NCBI GenBank assembly: GCA_949987565.1
Contig: OX465114.1
Span: 4,926,832 to 4,990,831, forward strand
Direction of reading: 5' to 3'
Length of the DNA: 64,000 bases
Origin: Luidia sarsii
Taxonomy: Eukaryota > Echinodermata > Asteroidea > Paxillosida > Luidiidae
Made by a program: the position numbers and the translations under genes. Numbering within the stretch: the stretch's first letter is position 1; every line of letters begins with the position of its first letter. This document shows positions 55,786 through 64,000 of this stretch, piece after piece. The notes beneath the pieces were generated by a model that saw only the letters and a list, made by a program, of their open reading frames with translations, made no database searches and had not been told where the DNA came from.

Positions 55786-55992
55786 CTAAAAAGAAGTGTA
55801 AAAATGTGTTCCCTCATACCATTTCTAAAATGTAATCCTTACATAATCTAAATCATCTCACATTACATGTATATACCGGTACATGTACTCATACACATAT
55901 GTAAGTGTTCTCACTTTGATGCAGAAAATGCATACCGGTATGTGCTCATGGCTGGGGGTACCCAGTACTGGGAGCCAATATCAATATACTTA

Positions 55993-57888
55993 GGGTAAAC
56001 TGGGGTAAAAACGCCCATGGGGTAATAACGCCCACTTGAATTAAATTCTCTGCCGATAAAAAATGAAAAGATGTATCACTAAGTGGAATATATTTTGGAC
56101 AAGTACTGTACCATGTAAATAACAATTGATAATCAATAGAATTAAAGTCATTAACATTTTTCAAGGGAACATAGGGGCTTTTGGAAAGAAAATGAAAAAC
56201 AAAAAGTTTTGAAAAATGAGCATCGCTGGTTCAGCCTTGATCAGTTTAAATTGTTTGCACTGACAAATGTTTTTATTTTTTCATTTCTCTTTAATTGATA
56301 TATATTTATAGTGAGATTAATTATATATTTATACATGATTACAATTTTGGAATCAATTTTAATATTTCCTCAATAAAGAATTTTTGAACGGGCGTTTTTA
56401 CCTCGGGCAAAATCAAGGGCCTCGGGGTAAAAACGCCCAGTACATGTGCATGTGTACGTGTACATATATACACGTTTACATGTGTACATGTACAGTGTAC
56501 ATATACATGTACATGTACAATGTACATGTATGTACCTGTACATACAGTACACCATTTTCTGCCAAATTCATCTACCACATTGTACTGTAGCCATGCAGTC
56601 TTAGAAGTGGACGACTGCCATGTTTGTTTACTGTATTCCATGTAGATGTATGGCCATGTAGAATATAAAGTTCATTTGAATTTTGAAAATTTATTTTGGC
56701 AAGCTTTCCTTTATACATGTATGTATTTACTGGTAATACCACTACATCAGATTACGTGTACTCTAAATTGGGATAAAAATGACAGCCCCAGCCTAATTGT
56801 CCAACAAAAACAAACCTAGGTACCGGAACATTTATGTACACATCGGGTACATGTACATGTAGATGCTAACAGCCAATACCCAATACCCAATACCCAATTT
56901 CATGGTGCCTGTACGGTATGTAACTTATAAGCACAGCATTCCACAACTAGGCTTTGACTTGTTTCGGGTGCAAATCCTCTGGCTGCAAATGCCAAAGCCC
57001 AAAATTTATGCTTACTGGTACCGTGAAATTGGGCCCTGCCTGTTAATATACAGTAGTTATAGTACTTAGGCTTGTGTTATTATAGGACAAGTACTGTACA
57101 CTTTAAATTGGGCCAAACTAGTAGAACTACTGTACTGTAAAAAGCCATCACAGTGGTGATGTGACAACATCTTCCTCCAGTCAGTTGCATGTGATAGAGC
57201 GTATTATGTACATCTCCCTCCAGTCAGTTGCATGTGATAGAGCGTATTACATCTCCCTCCATTCAGTTGCATGTGATAGAGCATGCACATCACATGCATA
57301 CCACACACGTGCATACATGTATATCACTTGTTTTATGAAGTTCATTATACACTTCATAACAATATGTTTCAGCAACCAGAAATACATGTACAGTACACCT
57401 GAGACAGTAACAGTACTGCAACTTTCAGAATGTTTGCAGGTATTGTACAGTACATAATGTTTGTGCAACCTTTCCAGTTTGTTGAGCACAAATTTTGGTA
57501 ACTGTTTACCTGAACACTAAATAACTCCCATGCCACTTCCATGAGAGGGTTATGATTATCAATAGTGTTGTTTATTGTCCTTGATTTAGTATCTACACAA
57601 ATTAAATTTAAAAATATGACTATACTACAGAAAAACCTGTGGTATAGTAATGTATATTTTTTTTAAATTGTGGGCGGGCATTTTTACCCCGAGACCCAGG
57701 TAAAAACGCCCGCCAAACTTCCTTTTAAAATGGGCAGAAATTTCCCCCTCCTTAAAATAATGACTGTGATATTATATTTGCATGCAATAAAGGAGATACA
57801 GTATGTATTGCATAAAACCACATATTTGTTTCCTTGTGTCTCCACATGGTATGGAGATATTTACGGGAGTTTTTACCCCAGTTTACCC
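55993..57888. mobile_element. 1.9 kb non-autonomous transposon with internally repeated terminal motif, TA duplication
   Basis: Inverted ends GGGTAAACTGGGGTAAAAAC (left) and its complement at the right match over at least 20 bp. They are flanked by TA (55991-55992, 57889-57890). The motif GGGGTAAAAACGCCC or its complement recurs inside at 56006, 56390, 56423, 57673, 57700 and 57865. No transposase ORF is present. It also contains a TACATG repeat (56440-56530) and a three-copy ~44-bp tandem repeat (57165-57290). It lies about 200 bp from the ARM 1 exon, in the intron upstream of it. Confidence 0.82.
57165..57290. repeat. Three tandem copies of a ~44-bp unit
   Basis: The unit core CTCCAGTCAGTTGCATGTGA with TAGAGCGTATTA following is repeated three times, the third with substitutions. 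It is nested in the 55993-57888 transposon. Confidence 0.85.
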
Positions 57889-58304
57889 TATACACTGTAC
57901 TCAAGTATAACTTGAACTTGGTTTTCAATACTCATCAAATACAAATACTCAGCACATTCATGTACATGTACTTGCACTTCGATACCTGGAACTTGGCACT
58001 TTGTAGACCCTACACTACAGCTGGATCTCTCCACAACTACACTTCTTTATGTGGTGATACGGACATCCCTTGGTCAAGAAGGGAACTTTGTGGAGGACAT
58101 GCCTGGCCCTTGGTAAACAGTTCTGCTTTGTCAGTCAAATGCTTTTCTGGTTGATCAGGTTGATGGCTCTGCAGTCACCCATCTAACTGAATCAAGTTCA
58201 CGCCTATAAAGATAAGTCATAACCAGAATCCCTGTTCCTCAGCCTCTCACCCACAGAGTTCAAAACTGCTAAATGCATTAAATTTGTGCTCTGAACAATC
58301 TCAC

Positions 58305-58401
58305 CTTTGGAGAGTAATTTCCTAAATGTCTGTGTTGCAGCCAGTTGCTGAGTGACATCTTCACTCATGAGTGCTTGGACCATGTCTGGACTTACAAAGC
58401 C
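58305..58401 (-). CDS. KPNA1/5/6-like: Importin alpha exon (first in window), end of linker and start of ARM 1
   Basis: The 97-bp exon reads GFVSPDMVQALMSEDVTQ and ends FRKLLSK plus one base. It matches the segment after the IBB domain of importin alpha (the SATQKFRKLLSK region). The acceptor is a T-rich tract ending in CAG at 58402-58403. The donor is GTGAGA at 58304 downward. It ends in phase 1, which pairs with the next exon starting AG|CCC. The exon or exons encoding the basic importin-beta-binding domain must lie to the right and were not found in the window. Confidence 0.93.
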
Positions 58402-59147
58402 CTGCAAAATGAAGACAAGAGACATTTATATTTAAACAGGAACTGGACATCATAGTCAGGTAAGTACATGTACAGTACCGATCGAAATTTTGATAACATT
58501 ACGCGTAACGGTATACGCGTATTGTGCTACGCGTACTACGCAAAAATAGCTGCAATTCTGCTTAGAAGATTTACTCTGTGGAAATCTGCTTAGCAGAATT
58601 GTGCCGTACGCGTATTTGCCACAATACGCATTAGCAGCCTCACGGTGCCAGATTACACAAGTCTATACGCGTAACATTCGCGCTGGTTACGCGTATCAAT
58701 TGCGTATTCTTTGGAAAGCGGCGATGCGCAGGATCAGCGGGGTGGTCTCCACACCGGCCGCTAGCTAAATGCGTGGAGGAATCAACGCAGCGCAGCCCAG
58801 ATCAGAAGGCTATAGTAACGGTGCCGAACATTCAACTCTTCACCCTATAGGTTGGCCGAATCCAGCCAATAAGACAGCGGTACTTTAATGCAACGTACAG
58901 GAGAGCCGACAGTTCCCTTCTTTCTTTGTGTGCACCGCCACGGCTTTTCCATGTCGGCCTCAAAGGTTGGGGTAGAAATTCTCTCCCACTCCTGCACGCC
59001 CCCCTTCCTACCTAGTTTTCTGGGGGTGCGGGCGGGCTCGGGCTCAACTCTCAACTCTCAATTAAATCCCCCTCTGCTAGAAAAAGTGGTCGAAATGACT
59101 TCAGATGGATGACGTTGACGTGGACTAGAAATTAAATACTCCAACTC
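58402..59147. repeat. Intron with a TACGCGTA-rich inverted repeat
   Basis: 58490-58690 is dense in TACGCGTA. It contains nested inverted repeats: ACGCGTATTGTG pairs with CACAATACGC, and CAATTCTGCTTAGAAGATTT pairs with AAATCTGCTTAGCAGAATTG. This looks like a small MITE. The remainder to 59147 has no supported gene; no importin IBB exon is found here. Confidence 0.6.
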
Positions 59148-61370
59148 TTAGTCAATGACAGGACATGGAATTGCTACACCCCCCGACCCATTGCAAACCG
59201 TGTCTTCTACACCATACATGTACCTGTCAGACCGAATACAACATTCAAATGACAGACCACCAGGAGCATCAAAACCACTGGACCCCCAGTCCAAACCACC
59301 TATAATCGGGACCAACCCTTCCACCACCACCTAAAAGACAATCTTCCGAAAGGAGCAATGTCTTTTACTCAAGAAAATGGTCTAAACCCAAGATGGCAAC
59401 AACCAAACCTCCCATCTACAGACTGACCCCTTCCCAATACCCGACGGGTAAGGAAGACACAACCATTTTCAACACTCTGGAATGGCGCGAGCCATCCACA
59501 AAACAAACCCACCCGAACCAACCCGCAGAGGGAATCTTCCCGTGATTCCCTCCCACAAACACCACCACCGATGCTCCAACCATCCCTGTCCAACCCCTAT
59601 GTTTCTGCGAAAAAGGCATACAACCTTCCTGTTTTCCTTCCCGAAAGGAAAACCCCAGTTTTGCCTATTTTTTGCACCAAAAGAAACACACTGGTGAGAA
59701 TTTCACGATTCCCGCCAAACGTTCGATTGTTTATTCTCGACAAACCACACTTACGGCCGAAAGATCCCGCATGGCATTTCCGGAGATGTGGTTACACCCA
59801 CGTCCGCAATAGCCCAGCGCAACCCCTCAGCCTTGCCACCTCGTACAGGCGCAATCTCAGCTTCCGCTCAAACCGCAACAGGCCACACCAAAATGCCTCC
59901 TCGACGAGGATGCATACACTCAACTAACTGGCCATCTCCAAGACTCAGCGGAAGAAATCAGCGCCCAACGACCCCTGGACTCATTCGCATCACAGAGTAA
60001 GTGCAATAAAGTCCTAAGTAAGCAAGATTCCTGAGGCGGTTACCAGCGTGACAAACCCAACAGTCTTTCTCAAGACTATCCACTCTTGAAAAGAGAGACA
60101 ATATTGCGAGTCACGTAATATATCACAGGGCAAACCTCTTCCGCCATAGCTCCAACTATAACTTTGTACATATACATGTACAGCCAGTCTACTGACTTTA
60201 GTAGCGGAGGACAGGGAAAACATCACAACAAACCTAACCATTGTAAATCTTTCTCCATTTAAGAAAATTACATTGGCAACGGTCCAGGTTGTGCGATTCG
60301 AAGTTGTGTTCCCACCTCTGCTACACTAACCAATATCACTCACAATGTGGCAACTACCTTCCAATTACCCACACTAATCGCTACCCCTTGTACAACCAAC
60401 TATACCCTATACCCCAAACTACCCCGTTCCTTATCCAAGAAGTGAACCCAATATACTTAAACCTTATCCACGAGACCTCCCCATTTGACCGAACCAACTT
60501 TCAAAGGTAATCGTTTCCACACAAAGGTTCGACGAGAGCCCACGGAAACCTACCAAACCTACTCAATGTCTTCCCAAACCCCTCACGTATTCAACGCATT
60601 CATCTACGGAGAATGTCTCCGATATGCAAGGAAAACAACAGTGAAGACTTCGAAGTAACGGTCATAACCTCAAAACTCCTACCCAACAGAGGCTACTCGA
60701 AACCCGAGATCAAACTTGCTCAACCAGCGATGTATCTCCCAAAAATCGACCCCTGGTTCACAAACCACAAACTGGAACCCAAACAATGCCAGCACCTCTG
60801 GTGTTTTATAGCACCACCTATAATCCTGCGATTAACCACTGTGATTTGCAACGAGCAGACAATATAGATATTGGCAGCACTTCCAAAGCAATGAACAACT
60901 CAGGGATATTTTCCCAAATTCAACCCTCATTGCTGACCAAAAATGCCAAAAACCTACGGGAATGTTCATCCGGGCTAACCTTCCCCAGCCCACAACAACC
61001 CCCGTCCCAGATGATTCTAGTCCCTTTGAGGAACTGGTTGAAACCCTGGACAATCTGCTCTCCTTATTTGAGGAACAAATCACCAAATAATACCCAGTCC
61101 GGCCACTCCAACCAATTTCTATACCGGCACACCCATATTGAGATGAACTGATCTGCCAAGATCACTACCGCAACTGATGATTGCCCAGATGGCATGAAAA
61201 CATGTTATTGCGACACCATGGGAGCTGCGAAGCGTCCCTTGTCTCCTTCCATGAGAGCACCTTCCGATCTTATGGCCTGCTATATTAGCCCAACCCAGTC
61301 GACGCATATTGCAAGGTTCTTGCTTTATGGTTAAATTGACTACCCCCCTGGAATATAGCAAAGAACACGG
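59148..61370 (+). pseudogene. Degenerate A/C-rich retroelement ORF, non-LTR or Penelope-type RT tail
   Basis: The plus strand is strikingly poor in G and rich in C and A for 2.2 kb, with broken long frames. Near the end, shifted frames read HVFNAFIYGECLRYARK, LLPNRGYSKPEIKLAQ, APLVFYSTTYNPAI and QPSLLTKNAKNLRE. In this order they match the region after the RT core in a group of invertebrate retroelements (pattern ...GE.LRY.R..., L..RGY....I, PLV..TTY.P, ...AKNLR+.L). No RT catalytic motif is visible and no frame exceeds 121 codons, so it is a dead remnant, probably internally deleted. The element type is inferred. Confidence 0.5.
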
Positions 61371-61609
61371 CATGTGGTCCTAAAATGTTTTCATTTTTCG
61401 TTCCACGGGTCAACAGAGAGGCGGTGTCAATGAATGGGATAACACCATCATTTTCACAAACAAGAGTTGTTGGTTCTGCCGAGCGTTTGTTTCTTCCGAC
61501 ACCCAACACAGTAGTCCTAGCTACTGTACATGTATAGCGTGAACCCTGGCTCTGAAGTTTCCGTTAGTTTACCAACAAACAAAAGAAAACGAAACGAAAA
61601 CCACATAGC
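61371..61609. other. Spacer with no recognised feature
   Basis: Nothing supported between the retroelement remnant and the duplicated promoter-like blocks. Confidence 0.4.
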
Positions 61610-62575
61610 ACAATATGGCTGCAACTATACAGGTTGGAAAAAATCCCATCTCGGAGAAAACCGAGGAGTGTCTTTTTACAATAAATCCACCCATTTCATT
61701 GGCTAGAAGCTTTTCTCCCTGTCAGACTGGTGAACCCGCACTGAACGTCCTCCAGAAAATGTCGGCTGCCAAACTCAAAGAAATCCATTCTACTGCCTTT
61801 CTAGTTGCACTGGAGGCCCAACACTCCAACCATGGATGGGTTTTTTTTTACTTTCTTTCTTTTCTTTAAAAAGTGGGCCTTTAATCCTCGGGAGGTGAAT
61901 ATTATTTCCGAGATTTTAAGGGATCGTCATTGTTTGTTGTGTTGTCCCACATGAATGTTTCCATCATCATTTCCATTTTAACACTGTTCCCTTTATAGTT
62001 GGGCATTTAATAGCTTCCGATTTCCTCTTTTTCGTTTAATTTCCATCATCATTTCCATTTTGTTACCTAGTTGGGCATTTAATAGCTTCCGACTTACTTT
62101 TGAATTGAAATCAGCGTCAAATGTTTTCATTTATTCTTGTTCGTATTGGTCCCTCATCTGATGAGTACAAAAACACCTCTGCATGAACACGATTGCTGAC
62201 TGACGAACGTCGACGAAAAGGTTTGATAAAAAAAAGTCCCATCCAAAAGAAAGCTGAAAAGTGTCTACTGAGAAATCCGCCCATTTCATTGGCTAGAAGC
62301 TTTTTCTCCCTATCAGATGCAGACGGTGAACCAATCAGCGAACGCCCTCCAGGAAATGTCGGCTGCCAAACTCAAAGAAATGTATTTGCCGCCCCCCCCC
62401 CCCCCCTCTTCACAATGGGCCCACGGACGTCGAACGTCAGGGGATTATTTTCAGGACGGAGGGTACTTTCAATTCTCGGGACGTGAATATTTTCTTCCAA
62501 AGTTCCAAGGGATCGTAAATTATGGAGATAATCCAGACATGCAACTTGGACTTAACATTAATTTGGGTGTTTAAT
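61610..62575 (+). repeat. Duplicated promoter-like block with CCAAT boxes
   Basis: 61630-61830 and 62225-62400 are copies about 600 bp apart. Both contain CCCATTTCATTGGCTAGAAG and ATGTCGGCTGCCAAACTCAA. The second copy also has CCAATCAGCGAAC, so it carries two opposed CCAAT boxes (62288-62293, 62330-62335), as in NF-Y-bound promoters. A short frame ATGTCGGCTGCCAAACTC (MSAAKLKE) follows in both. Whether a gene starts here cannot be decided. A C-run interrupts the second copy at 62393-62406. Confidence 0.55.
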
Positions 62576-62599
62576 TTTTAAGCCTATGCAACTAGGCTA

Positions 62600-63990
62600 C
62601 CTCTGAGGATGTCAATTGCGAATTCTTAGGATATGGTAAGCTTTCATTCCTGCTGCAACCCTATTGGTTTGGATTCTTAGCAATCGGGGATGTGAAATTA
62701 TATCTGGAAATGTTGGTGCGTAAATCGAAGTACATGTACATGTACATGTACAACCTTATTCTTGTTTTTGCCACTTTCCGATGTACATGTATCAAACCCC
62801 CCGCAACATTCATTCGAATTTGATGACATGAGCCTGGATCAAAGCCTTTGAACAATCCATGCAAGAGATCCCTGGTAATGGTCACCTCAAATAAATGAAT
62901 GAAAGGGGATCGAAACAACAACGGAAAATTCGGGGTTGGCATTTTTGTCTACTCATTTACAGAGGCATTGTACATGTACACATGTACTGTACATGTACTG
63001 TACATGTACATGTACTGCCCTGTACAGTATTGTCTTTACATGTACATGTACATGTACTGTACATATACAGTACATGTACATGTACATGTACATGTACAGT
63101 ACAGTACAGTACATAGCACGTCCCTGCATTAAAGCGTGTGTACCATAACCCGTGCTCAACAAGCGCGCTGCATGCTGTTCTAGTTCTGAGATTCGGACAA
63201 AGTATAACATTTTCTAGAGCGCGCGAGCTCAACTGATTTGCATGCATGGCCATGCGTTTGACCTCTGACCACAAAGTTGTCGGGGTTGCTGGCGTAGAAT
63301 ATAATTTTAATCTCCGCTGATTCAATGCATGCAGCCCGGCCCAAGCCCACTGCATGCTGGAAGGCGTATACAGTGTATATTATGTACTGTGTATATACTG
63401 TACGTATATGTTGTACATGTTCTGTATCATACATGATTTAAAAGTTCTCAATAGTTGATGAATGACACAAAGTAAGAACGTGACGTGAAAATATTTTTTC
63501 AAAGGAATCGTTAATAAAACAAAATTCTTGGATGTTTAATCATTTAATTAATCCTTTGAAACTACTCTGGGGAATCGAATTGCGATGTCTTGGGATCTGA
63601 TTAGTATTTCCCTGCTGCAAGGACCTTCATTTAATTTACCCTTTTTGGTTTTGATTCTTAGCGGGCGGGGATGTGAAGTTATATCTGGAAACTTTGGTGC
63701 GTCCAACCTAAGATAGAGTAAGAAGTACAAACTTATGCTTGTTATACTTATACTGTTAGTGTTATAGCCACTTTCTCATGTATTTATTGCCCCCTCCCCT
63801 CAGTATTCATTCGAATTTGATGACACGAGCCTGGACCAAAGCCTTTAAAAAATCCATGCAAGAGATCCCTGGTAATGGTCACCTCAAGTACTGTAAATAA
63901 AAGAAAGGGGATCGCAACAACAACGGAAAATTCGGAGTTAGCATTTTGTCTACTCATTTACGTAGGCAGTCGTGATCGTACGTATGCATC
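62600..63990 (+). repeat. Tandem ~970-bp duplication at the right edge
   Basis: 62660-62960 and 63630-63965 are copies. Shared landmarks are GGGGATGTGAA.TTATATCTGG, CATTCGAATTTGATGACA, AAGAGATCCCTGGTAATGG and CAACAACGGAAAATTCGG. The first copy has acquired a TACATG microsatellite. The second runs to the window edge. Confidence 0.75.
62969..63112. repeat. Long TACATG/GTACTG simple repeat
   Basis: About 145 bp of palindromic GTACATGTAC and CTGTAC units, the longest of several in the window. Overlapping 'ORFs' rich in Tyr-Met-His-Val are artefacts of it. Confidence 0.9.
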
Positions 63991-64000
63991 ATGTACAGTA

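Larger units (their letters stand above)
2231..58401 (-). other. KPNA1/5/6-like: Importin subunit alpha gene (KPNA1/5/6 type), partial at both ends
   Basis: Importin alpha is the cytosolic adaptor that binds classical nuclear localisation signals and couples cargo to importin beta. Ten exons on the minus strand, all with GT/AG borders and matching phases, join into about 394 residues of continuous armadillo repeats. NLS-site ladder pairs are visible in order: W...N in VLTN, ALGN and ALSN, then W...Y (ALSY), R...N (AVGN), W...N (TISN) and W...N (AITN). The segment MDPKIVHVALNGLENILKL is typical of the alpha1/5/6 (KPNA1/5/6) subfamily rather than KPNA2 or KPNA3/4. The family is about 530-540 aa, so roughly 70 N-terminal residues (importin-beta-binding domain) and 70 C-terminal residues are missing. 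I looked for an IBB-like basic exon on the minus strand from 58402 to 64000 and a C-terminal exon below 2231 and saw neither. Introns range from 0.65 to 24 kb and are filled with mobile DNA. Confidence 0.95.

Noticed and set aside
62953..63355. Tyr/His/Val-rich ORFs over the right-edge microsatellite
   Set aside because: They are translations of GTACATGTAC repeats in several frames on both strands.
58402..64000. Importin-beta-binding exon of the importin gene
   Set aside because: Looked for an Arg/Lys-rich RRRREEEG-like block on the minus strand with splice sites and found none; it must lie outside the window.

Overview
The window is animal nuclear DNA. It carries a vertebrate-style intron/exon gene on the minus strand, CpG-containing but AT-leaning introns, many nested DNA transposons, Ty3/Gypsy and tyrosine-recombinase retroelements, and abundant TACATG-type and TAGGCCTA-type simple repeats. 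This points to a marine invertebrate, most likely a deuterostome such as an amphioxus, echinoderm or hemichordate, but the species cannot be fixed from sequence alone. Only one host gene is recognised: an importin-alpha (karyopherin alpha) gene of the KPNA1/5/6 subfamily. Ten coding exons lie on the minus strand between 58401 and 2231. They encode the armadillo-repeat body, about 394 residues. The N-terminal importin-beta-binding exon(s) should lie beyond the right edge and the C-terminal exon(s) beyond the left edge.

Layout from left to right. Positions 43-1668 hold a DIRS-like remnant with inverted terminal repeats. Positions 1858-2201 hold a THAP-exon repeat, then comes the last visible importin exon (2231-2406). 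Positions 2766-8153 are a 5.4 kb minisatellite with a 25-bp unit, inside an intron. Positions 9260-11290 hold a TATA-containing promoter or solo-LTR-like block and a CGCGAATC-rich tandem block. Three exons follow between 11554 and 13369. A 12 kb intron (13370-25412) carries a tRNA-like SINE head, a hAT element with a perfect 8-bp target duplication and a Tc1-like MITE nested in it, a degenerate Ngaro/DIRS-like retroelement, and a 1.65 kb transposon studded with the motif TAACGCGAGTCAC. Exons at 25413, 26372, 28091 and 31646 are separated by introns holding an inverted pair of THAP-exon repeats, a TTAA-flanked MITE, three tandem self-complementary hairpins and a perfect 21-bp hairpin.

The 24 kb intron from 31778 to 55693 is the richest. 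It holds a nearly complete but mutated Ty3/Gypsy element (33405-43029) with an unusual extra ORF encoding an SGNH/GDSL-type hydrolase between the primer site and gag. A 3.74 kb DNA transposon sits exactly inside its reverse transcriptase. A near-identical second copy lies just downstream (43181-46918). Further right are Myb/SANT (Harbinger-type) remnants, a 5' DIRS fragment with Gag and RT, and two orphan exon-like blocks. The last part (55694-64000) has two more importin exons around a 1.9 kb transposon whose terminal motif is repeated inside it, then a degenerate A/C-rich retroelement and serially duplicated promoter-like DNA.

The large retroelements inside the importin introns are mostly in antisense orientation to the gene. 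The features I consider most worth follow-up are the SGNH ORF in the Gypsy element, the stop-free minisatellite with an acceptor-like sequence in every unit, and the two transposons whose terminal motif is reiterated internally.
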